From JALZKA01 sp963715405 (GTDB lineage: Bacteria > Actinomycetota > Thermoleophilia > Solirubrobacterales > 70-9), in contig OY970239.1 in NCBI GenBank assembly GCA_963715405.1, positions 248,001-312,000 of the forward strand: a stretch of 64,000 nt of DNA. Reading direction: 5' to 3'. Of this stretch, positions 13,891 to 23,369 are shown one piece after another. Below the pieces are notes generated by a model that did no database searches, was not told where the DNA came from, and was given only the letters and a program-made list of their open reading frames with translations. The first letter of the stretch is position 1; every line of letters starts with the position of its first letter. A program made the translations under genes and the position numbers.

Positions 13891-15996
13891 ATGCCTCGCA
13901 ACTTCCCACTCGAGAAAACCCGCAACATCGGAATCATGGCGCACATCGACGCGGGCAAGACCACGACGACCGAGCGCATCCTCTATTACACCGGCCGCAC
14001 CCACAAGATGGGCGAGGTCCACGAGGGCGCGGCCGTCATGGACTGGATGGAGCAGGAGCAAGAGCGTGGCATCACGATCACCTCGGCTGCGACTGCTTGC
14101 GAGTGGAAGGACCACCGCATCAACATCATTGATACGCCCGGCCACGTGGACTTCACGGTCGAAGTCGAGCGCTCGTTGCGCGTCCTCGACGGCGCAATCG
14201 CCGTCTTCGACTCCGTCGCGGGAGTAGAGCCCCAGTCCGAGACGGTCTGGCGCCAGGCGGACAAGTACAAGGTGCCGCGGATCGCCTTCATCAACAAGAT
14301 GGACCGCGTCGGCGCCGACTTCCACCGCTCGGTCCAGACGATGAAGGATCGCCTCGGCGCGCATCCACTGCCGATTCAGCTTCCTATTGGCGCCGAGGAC
14401 CAGCTCAAGGGCGTCGTGGACCTGATCGAGAACAAGGCGCTCGTCTGGCACGACGAGCTCGGCACCGAGTTTGAATACGAGGAAGTCCCGGCCGACATGG
14501 CCGATGAGGTTCACGCGGCTCGCGATGCGCTCATCGCGGCGTGCGCGGACTACGACGACGACCTTGCCGAGATGTATCTCGAGGAGCAGGAGATCCCTCA
14601 CGAACGGATCGCCAAGTCGCTTCATCGCGCCACGCTCGATCTGAAGGTCACGCCCGTTCTGTGCGGCTCGGCGTTCAAGAACAAGGGCGTCCAGCCGCTC
14701 CTCGACGCGATCGTCGAACTCTTGCCCTCGCCGCTCGAGGTGCCGCCGCTCACGGGCTTCATCCCGAACAAGGACGGCTCCGAGGGTGAGTCAACCGAGC
14801 GCCCGCCCGACGACTCCGCCCCGTTCGCGGCACTGGCCTTCAAGGTCATGTCCGACCCGTTCGTCGGCAAGCTCACCTACTTCCGGGTCTATTCGGGCAA
14901 GCTCTCATCGGGCAGCCGCGTCCTGAACGCGACGGCCGGCCGTACCGAGCGGATCGGCCGTCTCCTCATGATGCACGCCAACCATCGCGAGGACATCGAA
15001 GAGTGCTTCGCGGGCGACATCCTCGCCGGCGTCGGCCTCAAGCAGACCTCTACCGGTGACACGCTCGCGGCGCCGGACGCCCCGTCGTTCTCGAGCAGAT
15101 CGTGTTTCCTGAGCCGGTCATCGCCGTCGCGATCGAGCCCAAGACCAAGTCGGACCAGGAGAAGCTGGGGTCCGGCCTTGCCCGCCTTGCCGAGGAAGAC
15201 CCCACCTTTCAGATTGAGACCGACGATGAAACCGGCCAGACCGTCATCCACGGCATGGGCGAGCTCCACCTCGAGGTCCTCGTCGATCGCCTGCTTCGCG
15301 AATTCTCGGTCGAGGCGAACGTCGGTCGCCCGCAGGTCGCGTACCGCGAGACGATCCGCCAGCGCTCCGAAAAGATCGTCGGCCGCTTCGTCCGTCAGAC
15401 CGGCGGTCGCGGCCAGTTCGGCCACGTCGTGATCAACGTCGAGCCCGCTCCCGAGGAGGGCTTCGACTTCGTCAACAAGATCAAGGGCGGGTCGATCCCC
15501 TCCGAGTACATCCCTTCCGTCGAGCAAGGGATCGAGGAAGCCCTCGCATCGGGAGTGAAGGCCGGATATCCGATGGTCGACGTCCGCGTCGAGCTTGTCG
15601 ACGGTTCCTATCACGACGTCGACTCCTCGGAGATGGCGTTCAAAATCGCCGGTTCGATGGCGATCCAGGAGGGCACGCGCCGCTCGAAGCCAGTGTTGCT
15701 CGAGCCCGTGATGGCGGTCGAGGTCGTGACGCCGGAGGATTTCCTCGGCGACGTGATCGGCGATCTCTCGCGGCGCCGGGGCAAGGTGCAGGGCCAAGAC
15801 CAGCGCGGGCAACGCCCTGGCGGTCAACGCCTACGTGCCCCTGTCGGAGATGTTCGGCTACGCGACGGACTTACGATCGTCAACACAGGGCCGGGCGAAC
15901 TACTCGATGCAGTTCGAGCGCTACGAGGAAGTACCGGGCAATATCGCCGAGGAAATCGTCGCGTCCAGATCGGGCGAGGCGACCGAGGCCGCGTAG
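13891..15996 (+). CDS. fusA: Elongation factor G, interrupted by two compensating one-base frame breaks
   Basis: EF-G is the GTPase that drives translocation. The ATG at 13891 opens MPRNFPLEKTRNIGIMAHID with the P-loop AHIDAGKTT, followed by DTPGHVD and NKMDRVG. After PDAP at ~15083 the frame must drop one base to continue VVLEQIVFPEPVIAVAIEPK. That frame runs through domains III-IV to GKVQGQDQRG. At ~15807 one extra G must be skipped to continue NALAVNAYVPLSEMFGYATD, ending at TAG 15994-15996 back in the original frame. The repaired length is about 701 residues, normal for EF-G. As written, the first frame stops at 15430-15432. Both breaks are in C or G runs, so sequence error is the likeliest cause; a true pseudogene would require another fusA. 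Confidence 0.9.
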
Positions 15997-16071
15997 CTAT
16001 ATTTCCCGGGTTCCACACCTAAAGAGAAACCAAAGACTTAGAAACAGAGAGAACAGGAGCTAGAGCGCCAA

Positions 16072-17256
<1,185 letters not shown>

Positions 17257-17264
17257 CCCGCACC

Positions 17265-17306
17265 GAGGGACAGGAAGATTCCTGTCCCTCCGGGGCCTTC
17301 GGCCCC
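17265..17306 (+). terminator. Paired hairpins after tuf
   Basis: A perfect 11-bp stem GAGGGACAGGA (17265-17275) / TCCTGTCCCTC (17280-17290) with a 4-base loop is followed at once by GGGGCC-TTC-GGCCCC (17292-17306). No T-run follows, so this is either a T-poor terminator or an mRNA-stabilising structure separating tuf from the S10 operon. Confidence 0.55.
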
Positions 17307-17340
17307 GCCCAGTACGACATAAAACCTTCGATTCGTGACT

Positions 17341-17370
17341 GGGGCGGCGCTCCCGTTTGAGCGGCGCCCC
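17341..17370 (+). promoter_or_regulatory. GC-rich hairpin in the leader of the S10 operon
   Basis: GGGGCGGCGCTC (17341-17352) pairs with GAGCGGCGCCCC (17359-17370) with one mismatch and a 6-base loop. It lies 33 bases before rpsJ. In E. coli the S10 leader is the target of L4 control. Whether this hairpin is equivalent is not shown. Confidence 0.4.
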
Positions 17371-17402
17371 GATTACGCGAGAAGGCCCAAAGAAAGACAC
17401 GC

Positions 17403-17723
17403 ATGGCGACGATCGCCACAAACAAAATCCGAATCCGACTCAAGGCCTACGACCACGACGCGATCGATCGCGCGGCGCGCGAGATCGTGGATACGGCCGA
17501 GCGCACCGGCGCGACGGTGGCTGGACCGGTGCCGTTGCCCACCGACAAGAACGTCTACTGCGTGATCCGCTCCCCCTTCAAGGACAAGGACTCGCGTGAG
17601 CACTTCGAGATCCGCACCCACAAGCGCTTGATCGACATCCACCAGCCCACCCCGAAGACGATCGACTCGCTCCAGCGCCTCGACGCGCTGCCCGCGGGAG
17701 TGGACATCGAAATAAAGATCTGA
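17403..17723 (+). CDS. rpsJ: 30S ribosomal protein S10
   Basis: S10 is part of the 30S head and the NusB partner in antitermination. The 106-residue protein begins MATIATNKIRIRLKAYDHDA, has the family motif REHFEIRTHKRLIDI and ends VDIEIKI. It is the first gene of the S10 operon. Its stop overlaps the rplC start (TGATG). Confidence 0.98.
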   Translation: MATIATNKIRIRLKAYDHDAIDRAAREIVDTAERTGATVAGPVPLPTDKNVYCVIRSPFKDKDSREHFEIRTHKRLIDIHQPTPKTIDSLQRLDALPAGVDIEIKI

Positions 17724-18355
17724 TGGCGGCGATCATCGGCAAGAAGGTGGGCATGACTCAGCTCTTTCGGGAAGACGGCACGGTCGTTCCCGTCACCGTC
17801 ATCGAGGCCGGGCCTTGCCCGATCACCGGTATCCGCTCGGACGATCGCGACGGCTACACGGCCGTGCAGCTCGCCTTCGACGCCACCGGCGAGGGCAAGC
17901 TCACCAAGGCCGAGCTCGGGCACTTGAAGAAAGCCGACGCCGGCGCCATGCGGACGCTCGTCGAGTTTCGCGACGAAGACCTCGGCGCTGAGGGTGAAGA
18001 GCTCAAGATCGGCGATTCCGCAACCGTCAAGCAGTTCGAGCCAGGCCAGCGCGTGAAAGTCTCCGGCGTGGCGGTCGGCAAGGGGTTTCAGGGGACGGTG
18101 AAGCGCCACGGCTTCAGCCGCGGCCCCGTCTCGCACGGCTCCCACAACGTCCGGGCGCCCGGCTCGGTCGGCGCCTCCGCCGACCCGGCCCGCGTCTTCA
18201 AGGGCGTCCGCATGCCGGGCCGCATGGGCGGCAAACGGGTCACGCAGAAAGGGCTCGAGGTGATCGACGTGGACGCCGAGCAGAACCTCCTCATGGTCCG
18301 CGGCGCCGTGCCGGGGCCCAAGAAGGGGATCCTGGAGGTGCGCACCGATGGCTAG
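17723..18355 (+). CDS. rplC: 50S ribosomal protein L3
   Basis: L3 has 210 residues and is an early assembly protein that reaches the peptidyl-transferase centre. It begins IIGKKVGMTQLFREDGTVVP. Its central loop contains GFSRGPVSHGSHNVRAPGSV, and a glutamine sits in the expected VTQKGLEV segment. The start overlaps rpsJ by one base, and rplD begins 8 bases before its stop. Confidence 0.98.
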   Translation: MAAIIGKKVGMTQLFREDGTVVPVTVIEAGPCPITGIRSDDRDGYTAVQLAFDATGEGKLTKAELGHLKKADAGAMRTLVEFRDEDLGAEGEELKIGDSATVKQFEPGQRVKVSGVAVGKGFQGTVKRHGFSRGPVSHGSHNVRAPGSVGASADPARVFKGVRMPGRMGGKRVTQKGLEVIDVDAEQNLLMVRGAVPGPKKGILEVRTDG

Positions 18356-18992
18356 CGTCAAGGCCACCACCCTCGGGAAGCAGGCGAAGTCCGATTTGCC
18401 CGAAGCGCTTTTCTCCGAGGACTTTCACGAGTCGCTGGTGCACGACGTCGCGCGCGCGGAGGCGAACGCGCAGCGGCGCGGCACGGCGTCCACGCTCAGC
18501 CGCGGCGAGGTTGCGATGACCGGCGCCAAGGCATGGCGGCAGAAGGGCACGGGACGCGCTCGCGTCGGCGCGCTCAGCGTCCCGCATCGGCGGGGCGGCG
18601 GAGCAGCTTTTGGGCCCAAGCCGCGCGGCTACACCTTCAAGGTCAACCGCAAGGCTCGCCGCAAGGCGCTTCGCGCCGCGCTCACGGTTCACGCCAAGCG
18701 TGACTCGGTAGCCGTGCTCGACTCGAGCAGCTTCTCCGAGCCGTCGACCAAGCAGGCCGCAGAAACCCTCGGCAAGTGGGGCGCTCGCACCCCGACGCTC
18801 GTCGCGATCTCGGGCGAGGACGAGCTGGCCGTCGTCAAGAGCTTTCGCAACATCCCGTCGGTGACGGTGCTGCTCGCCGGCGCCGTCGGCGTCGGGGACG
18901 TCATCGGACACCGCTCGCTCGTCGTGACGCAAGCCGCCCTCGACATCCTCGAGGCCCGCGCGGGCGACGTTACCCGGGGAGGCGGCGCCTAA
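18348..18992 (+). CDS. rplD: 50S ribosomal protein L4
   Basis: L4 lines the peptide exit tunnel, and in E. coli it represses the S10 operon. It has 214 residues. The extended loop carries TGAKAWRQKGTGRARVGALS and FGPKPRGYTFKVNRKARRKA, the tunnel-constriction region where macrolide-resistance mutations occur. No unusual change is apparent there. The start overlaps rplC by 8 bases and the stop overlaps rplW. Confidence 0.97.
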   Translation: MASVKATTLGKQAKSDLPEALFSEDFHESLVHDVARAEANAQRRGTASTLSRGEVAMTGAKAWRQKGTGRARVGALSVPHRRGGGAAFGPKPRGYTFKVNRKARRKALRAALTVHAKRDSVAVLDSSSFSEPSTKQAAETLGKWGARTPTLVAISGEDELAVVKSFRNIPSVTVLLAGAVGVGDVIGHRSLVVTQAALDILEARAGDVTRGGGA

Positions 18993-19285
18993 TGGACGCC
19001 CGCTCCATCATCATCGAGCCGGTCGTCTCCGAGAAGAGCTACGCGCTCATGGCGGACGGCAAGTACACCTTTCGAGTCGACGACCGCGCCCACAAGACGC
19101 AGATCGCACGCGCGGTGGAGGAAGTCTTCGACGTCTCGGTCCTCAACGTCCGCACGCAGACCGTTCGCGCGAAGCCAAAGCGCCGCGGCCTTCACTCGGG
19201 CAAGACCCGCCAGTGGAAGAAGGCGATCGTGAGGCTCGCGCCGGGCGACCGGATCGAGCTCTTCGAAGGGGCGGTGGCCGAGTAA
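18992..19285 (+). CDS. rplW: 50S ribosomal protein L23
   Basis: L23 docks trigger factor and SRP at the tunnel exit. The ATG at 18992 overlaps the rplD stop (TAATG) and gives 97 residues beginning MDARSIIIEPVVSEKSYALM. The family segment YTFRVDDRAHKTQIARAVEE and the basic loop VRAKPKRRGLHSGKTRQWKK are present. The stop overlaps rplB in the same way. Confidence 0.97.
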   Translation: MDARSIIIEPVVSEKSYALMADGKYTFRVDDRAHKTQIARAVEEVFDVSVLNVRTQTVRAKPKRRGLHSGKTRQWKKAIVRLAPGDRIELFEGAVAE

Positions 19286-20127
19286 TGGCGATGCGTAGGA
19301 CAAAGCCCACCAGCCCCGGACGCCGCTTCTCTACCTACCAGAAGCGCGAGGAGGTCACCTCGAAGCGCCCCCACAAGGCGCTCACCAAGGGCAAGAGCTC
19401 GACCGGCGGGCGAAACTCGCGCGGTCGCGTCACGGCGCGCCACCGCGGCGGGGGCGCGAAGCGCCGTTACCGCGAGATCGACTTCAAGCGGACGAAGGAC
19501 GGCGTGCCCGCGAAGGTCGCGACCATCGAGTACGACCCGAACCGGACGACCTACATCGCGCTGCTTCATTACTCCGACGGCGCCAAGAGCTACATCCTCG
19601 CCCCCCAGGGACTCGGGGTGGGTGCCGTGGTCCAGTCCGGCCCGGGTTCCGATATCCGGCCCGGCAACGCTCTCGAGCTGCGCCAGATCCCCACGGGAAC
19701 AATTGTCCACAACGTCGAGCTCATCCCGGGCCAGGGCGGGCGCTTGGGCCGCGCGGCCGGCACTTCGATCCAGGTTGTCGCCAAGGAGGGAGACACCGTG
19801 ACGCTTCGCCTTCCCTCCTCCGAGATGCGCATGGTGCGCGCGAACTGCCGCGCCACCGTCGGCACGCTTTCGAACTCCGAGCATCAGAACGTCACCGTCG
19901 GCAAGGCTGGCCGAAGCCGCCACAAGGGCATCCGCCCGCAGACCCGCGGCGTCGCGATGAACCCCGTCGACCATCCTCATGGCGGCGGCGAGGCTCATAA
20001 GACGCCCGGCGGGCACCCACGGACGCCGTGGGGCAAGCCGACGCTCGGCTACAGGACCCGCAAGCAGGGGAAGGCCTCGAACAAGATGATCGTCCGCGGC
20101 CGCAGGCGCGGGAAGAAGAAGAGGTAG
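19285..20127 (+). CDS. rplB: 50S ribosomal protein L2
   Basis: L2 has 280 residues and is needed for subunit association and peptidyl transfer. The ATG at 19285 overlaps the rplW stop. The product begins MAMRRTKPTSPGRRFSTYQK and carries GGGAKRRYREIDFKR and the invariant MNPVDHPHGGGEAH with the catalytically important histidine, ending in RGRRRGKKKR. Confidence 0.98.
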   Translation: MAMRRTKPTSPGRRFSTYQKREEVTSKRPHKALTKGKSSTGGRNSRGRVTARHRGGGAKRRYREIDFKRTKDGVPAKVATIEYDPNRTTYIALLHYSDGAKSYILAPQGLGVGAVVQSGPGSDIRPGNALELRQIPTGTIVHNVELIPGQGGRLGRAAGTSIQVVAKEGDTVTLRLPSSEMRMVRANCRATVGTLSNSEHQNVTVGKAGRSRHKGIRPQTRGVAMNPVDHPHGGGEAHKTPGGHPRTPWGKPTLGYRTRKQGKASNKMIVRGRRRGKKKR

Positions 20128-20133
20128 GGATTC

Positions 20134-20400
20134 GTGGGACGTTCAACCAAGAAGGGGCCGTTCGTCGAAGAGCGCCTGATGAGCCGCATCAACGCGATGA
20201 ACGAGTCGAACCAGAAGGCCATGGTTAAGACGTGGTCGCGGACCTCGACCGTCTTTCCCGAGATGGTGGGGCACACGATTGCCGTGCACGACGGGCGCAA
20301 GCACGTGCCTGTCTTCATCTCCGAGTCGATGGTTGGCCACAAGCTGGGCGAGTTCGCGCCCACCCGCACGTTCCGCGGCCACGGCGGCAGAGAGCGCTAG
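20134..20400 (+). CDS. rpsS: 30S ribosomal protein S19
   Basis: S19 forms a complex with S13 in the 30S head. It has 88 residues from GTG at 20134 (MGRSTKKGPFVEERLMSRIN), with the family core SRTSTVFPEMVGHTIAVHDG and the end FAPTRTFRGHGGRER. Its stop codon shares the final G with the GTG start of rplV. Confidence 0.97.
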   Translation: MGRSTKKGPFVEERLMSRINAMNESNQKAMVKTWSRTSTVFPEMVGHTIAVHDGRKHVPVFISESMVGHKLGEFAPTRTFRGHGGRER

Positions 20401-20756
20401 TGGCTGAGGCAACCGACACTCCTGTTGTGCGCGCCAGCGCGCGCTACCTGCGCGTCGCGCCGCGCAAGGCGCGCCTGGTCGCCGACCAGGTGCGCGGCCT
20501 CAGCGTGCCCGAAGCGCAGGAGCTTCTCGACTTCTCGACGCGCTCGGCCGCCCTTGACATCCGCAAGCTGATCGACTCGGCCGCCGCCAACGCCGAGAAC
20601 AACCACGACCTGGTCGCCGACGAGATGGAGATCGCCGAAATCCGCGTCGATCAGGGCCCTACCCTCAAGCGCTGGCGCGCGCGTGCCAGGGGCCGAGCCA
20701 CTCGCATCGAGAAGAAGACCTGCCACGTCTTCCTTTCCCTGCGCTCGACTGATTAG
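20400..20756 (+). CDS. rplV: 50S ribosomal protein L22
   Basis: L22 contributes a beta-hairpin to the exit tunnel. The start is taken as GTG at 20400, overlapping the rpsS stop, and gives 118 residues beginning MAEATDTPVVRASARYLRVA. The family motif APRKARLVADQVRG is present, and the hairpin loop reads PTLKRWRARARGRATRIEKK. It ends with SLRSTD, 20 bases before rpsC. Confidence 0.97.
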   Translation: MAEATDTPVVRASARYLRVAPRKARLVADQVRGLSVPEAQELLDFSTRSAALDIRKLIDSAAANAENNHDLVADEMEIAEIRVDQGPTLKRWRARARGRATRIEKKTCHVFLSLRSTD

Positions 20757-20776
20757 ACAGAAAGAAGAACTTCACC

Positions 20777-21670
20777 ATGGGTCAAAAAGTCCATCCCGAA
20801 GGGTTCCGAGTCGGATACATCCACGACTGGAAGTCGAACTGGTTCAACCAGCGCGAGTTTTCGGACTACCTCCTCGAGGATCTGAACATCCGCGATCACA
20901 TCGAGAATCGGCTCTCACACGCGGGCCTTTCTGACATCACGATCGTGAAGCAGCGGGGCGAGATCACGGTGGACATCCACACTGCGCGCCCCGGCATCGT
21001 CATCGGCAAGTCCGGCTCGGAAGTGGACTCGCTTCGCCGGGACCTTCACAAGCTGACCGCCAAGCCGGTCAAGGTGAACATCAAGGAGATCAAGCGCCCC
21101 GAGCTCGACGCCAAGCTCGTCGCCCAGTCGATCGCCGAGCAGCTTCAGAACCGCGTCGCCTTCCGCCGAGCGATGAAGCGTGCGCTCACCTCCGCCATGC
21201 GCTCCGGTGCCAAGGGCGTGAAGGTCCAGGTCTCCGGCCGCCTCGGCGGTGCCGAGATGGCCCGGACCGAGGGCTACTCGGACGGACGCGTCCCGCTCCA
21301 CACCCTTCGCGCCGACATCGACTACGGATTCGTCGAGGCGAAGACCACGACGGGCCGGATCGGCGTCAAGTGCTGGATCAACAAGGGCGAGGTAATGCCC
21401 GAGGGCTACCGCACCGCATCGGACGAGCTCGACGAGCTGCAGCCGCGAAATCGCAAGAAGCGCGACCGCGACCGCCGCCCCCGTCCCGCAGCGCCGGCAG
21501 CGGCAGCGCCGGCCGCCGCACCCACGCCGGGGTCTGACGCTTCTCCAACGCCCAAGACAGGGTCCGACCCCGCAGCGCCCAAGCCAGGGTCTGACCCCTC
21601 TACACCAACAGCTCCAGCCTCTCCGAGCAGCGGCGAGGGGTCTGACCCCTCAGCCGCCGAGAGCTCCTGA
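20777..21670 (+). CDS. rpsC: 30S ribosomal protein S3 with GSDP-repeat C-terminal extension
   Basis: S3 lies at the mRNA entry site and has helicase activity. Residues 1-215 are a normal S3: MGQKVHPEGFRVGYIHDWKS, KH motif GIVIGKSGSEVDSLRRDL, and the C-domain ending IGVKCWINKGEVMPEG. The total of 297 residues exceeds the usual 210-275. The last ~55 residues are Pro, Ala, Ser and Gly with repeated GSD(P/A) units. At the DNA level each unit is a copy of the palindrome GGGGTCTGACCCC (21529-21650), so the tail appears to have grown by repeat capture. The stop overlaps rplP. Confidence 0.97.
   Translation: MGQKVHPEGFRVGYIHDWKSNWFNQREFSDYLLEDLNIRDHIENRLSHAGLSDITIVKQRGEITVDIHTARPGIVIGKSGSEVDSLRRDLHKLTAKPVKVNIKEIKRPELDAKLVAQSIAEQLQNRVAFRRAMKRALTSAMRSGAKGVKVQVSGRLGGAEMARTEGYSDGRVPLHTLRADIDYGFVEAKTTTGRIGVKCWINKGEVMPEGYRTASDELDELQPRNRKKRDRDRRPRPAAPAAAAPAAAPTPGSDASPTPKTGSDPAAPKPGSDPSTPTAPASPSSGEGSDPSAAESS
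21529..21650 (+). repeat. Four palindromic GGGGTCTGACCCC-type repeats inside the rpsC tail
   Basis: Copies lie at 21529-21538 (degenerate right arm), 21559-21571, 21586-21599 and 21636-21650. The last is a perfect AGGGGT-CTG-ACCCCT hairpin. All are read in the same frame as GSDP or GSDA. Two more copies lie 700 bases downstream in rpsQ. Confidence 0.85.
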
Positions 21671-22089
21671 TGCTCGCTCCGAAGCGGGTCAAGTACCGCA
21701 AGCAAATGCGCGGCAAGCGTCGCGGCTACACCAAGGGCGGCTCGGATGTGAACTTCGGCGAGTACGGCCTGAAGGCGGTGGATCGTGGCTGGATCACGAA
21801 CCGCCAGATCGAGGCTGCGCGAGTCGCGATGACCCGCAAGATCAAGCGAGGCGGCAAGGTCTGGATCAACGTCTTTCCCGACAAGCCCTACACCTCGAAG
21901 CCCGCGGAGACGCGGATGGGCTCGGGCAAGGGCAACCCCGAGGGCTGGGTCGCCGTGGTCAAGCCCGGCCGCGTCCTGTTCGAGCTCTCCGGCGTGCCGG
22001 AGGACCTCGCGAAGGATGCAATGCGACTCGCGGGACACAAGCTTCCGATCAAGACCAAGTTCGTGACGAGGGACGAGGCCGGCCAGTGA
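21670..22089 (+). CDS. rplP: 50S ribosomal protein L16
   Basis: L16 organises the A-site region of 23S rRNA. It has 139 residues, the normal length, beginning MLAPKRVKYRKQMRGKRRGY with the signature KPYTSKPAETRMGSGKGNPE. The ATG at 21670 overlaps the rpsC stop (TGATG), and rpmC starts 4 bases before its end. Confidence 0.98.
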   Translation: MLAPKRVKYRKQMRGKRRGYTKGGSDVNFGEYGLKAVDRGWITNRQIEAARVAMTRKIKRGGKVWINVFPDKPYTSKPAETRMGSGKGNPEGWVAVVKPGRVLFELSGVPEDLAKDAMRLAGHKLPIKTKFVTRDEAGQ

Positions 22090-22304
22090 GAGCGTCGGAT
22101 GTCCACGCGCTATCCGATCCGGACCTCGTGGAGGCGCTTCGCAACGCGCGCCAGGAGGCGTTCAACCTGCGCTTTCGCCACGCGACGGGCGAGCTCGAGA
22201 ACACCGCGGGCATTGGCGCGTCTCGCCGCGACCTCGCCCGCCTCCTGACCGTCGCCCACCAGCGCGGTATCGACGTGGAAAAGGAACTGAGAAACCGTGG
22301 CTGA
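22086..22304 (+). CDS. rpmC: 50S ribosomal protein L29
   Basis: L29 sits beside L23 at the tunnel exit. It has 72 residues from GTG at 22086, beginning MRASDVHALSDPDLVEALRN. The two-helix family pattern (EAFNLRFRHATGELENTAGI, then RRDLARLLTVAHQR) is clear. It overlaps rplP by 4 bases and rpsQ by 8 bases. Confidence 0.95.
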   Translation: MRASDVHALSDPDLVEALRNARQEAFNLRFRHATGELENTAGIGASRRDLARLLTVAHQRGIDVEKELRNRG

Positions 22305-23004
22305 CGAAGAAAACAAGGACGCCGAAGAGACCGAAGCACCCGAGCCGGGGTCTGACCCCTCTACTCCGGAAGCGGAGGATTCCGCCAGCGCCGATGAGGG
22401 GTCTGACCCCACAGTCGCCGAGGTTGAGGAAACTCCTGCCGAGGAAGAAGCGCCTGCCAAGGAGGAAGCCCCTGCCGAGGAAGAAGCGCCTGCCAAGGAG
22501 GAAGCCCCTGCCGAGGAAGCCCCCGCCCCCGACGCGGACGCTGAGCCCGAGGTGTCTTTGACTCCCAAGCAGGCCCGCAAGCTCGCCCGCTCCACTCATG
22601 CGGGCGAGGCGAGGCCCCAGCGAACGGCCGAAGAGCGCGCCACAGAGCGGACCGAGACTCGGCGTCGCAACGCCGCGGCCCGCAGCCGCCGGCGAGGCCA
22701 GGAGCGCGCGAAGCGCTCAGAGCCACGGCATGGAACCCCTCCTGCGGAGCGCGAGCCAGGAGTCCGCAGGACCCAGCTCGGCACCGTCGTCTCGGACAAG
22801 GCCGACAAGACGATCACCGTCCGGGTCGACCTCTCGAGGCGCCACCGCCGCTACGAGAAGGTCGTCCGCCAGTCTGCAACGGTCCACGCGCATGACGAAG
22901 GCAACGAGGCTTCGGCCGGCGACATCGTCCGCGTGATCGAATCCCGTCCGCTGTCCCGCACCAAGCGGTGGCGCCTCGTGGAAGTCGTAGAGAAGGCGCG
23001 ATGA
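22297..23004 (+). CDS. rpsQ: 30S ribosomal protein S17 with ~150-residue N-terminal extension
   Basis: The S17 OB-fold occupies only the last ~80 of 235 residues: RRTQLGTVVSDKADKTITVR, then VHAHDEGNEASAGDIVRVIE and the end SRTKRWRLVEVVEKAR. Usual S17 is 80-110 residues. The extension is acidic at first (MADEENKDAEETEAPEPGSD), with two GSDP units encoded by GGGGTCTGACCCC palindromes, then a tandem EEAPAKEEAPAE repeat. A Lys/Arg-rich stretch (residues ~90-150) follows. The start at 22297 overlaps rpmC by 8 bases. No ATG lies close to the S17 core, and the whole extension stays open in frame with matching codon bias, so it is probably translated. Confidence 0.92.
   Translation: MADEENKDAEETEAPEPGSDPSTPEAEDSASADEGSDPTVAEVEETPAEEEAPAKEEAPAEEEAPAKEEAPAEEAPAPDADAEPEVSLTPKQARKLARSTHAGEARPQRTAEERATERTETRRRNAAARSRRRGQERAKRSEPRHGTPPAEREPGVRRTQLGTVVSDKADKTITVRVDLSRRHRRYEKVVRQSATVHAHDEGNEASAGDIVRVIESRPLSRTKRWRLVEVVEKAR
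22347..22410 (+). repeat. Two GGGGTCTGACCCC palindromes inside the rpsQ extension
   Basis: Copies at 22347-22360 and 22397-22410 are read as GSDP in frame, the same element as in the rpsC tail. Confidence 0.85.
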
Positions 23005-23369
23005 TCCAGCAGGAGTCAAGGCTCAGGGTCGCGGACAACTCGGGCGCGCGCGAGATCCTCTGCATCCGCGTCAAGGGCGGCCACCATCGCCGTTACGCAG
23101 GCGTCGGCGACATCATCACCGCGACGGTGAAGACCGCCACGCCGCACGGAGCCGTCCGCAAGGGCGAGGTCGTGCAGGCGGTCGTCGTCCGCACCCGCAA
23201 GCAGCTCGGCCGCTCGGACGGCACCTACATTGCGTTCGACGAGAACGCGGCCGTCCTCCTCGACCCCCAGAACAATCCGCGCGGGACCCGCATCTTCGGC
23301 CCCGTCGCCCGCGAGCTCCGCGAGAAGAACTTTATGAAGATCGTGTCCCTCGCCCCCGAGGTGCTTTAG
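23001..23369 (+). CDS. rplN: 50S ribosomal protein L14
   Basis: L14 contacts 16S rRNA at the subunit interface. The ATG at 23001 overlaps the rpsQ stop and yields 122 residues, exactly the family length: MIQQESRLRVADNSGAREIL, then AVVVRTRKQLGRSDGTYIAF and FMKIVSLAPEVL. rplX begins at the next base after its stop. Confidence 0.98.
   Translation: MIQQESRLRVADNSGAREILCIRVKGGHHRRYAGVGDIITATVKTATPHGAVRKGEVVQAVVVRTRKQLGRSDGTYIAFDENAAVLLDPQNNPRGTRIFGPVARELREKNFMKIVSLAPEVL

Noticed and set aside
22441..22530. CRISPR-like tandem repeat in rpsQ
   Set aside because: The repeats are contiguous ~30-36-base coding units (EEAPAKEEAPAE) without spacers, so this is a protein repeat.
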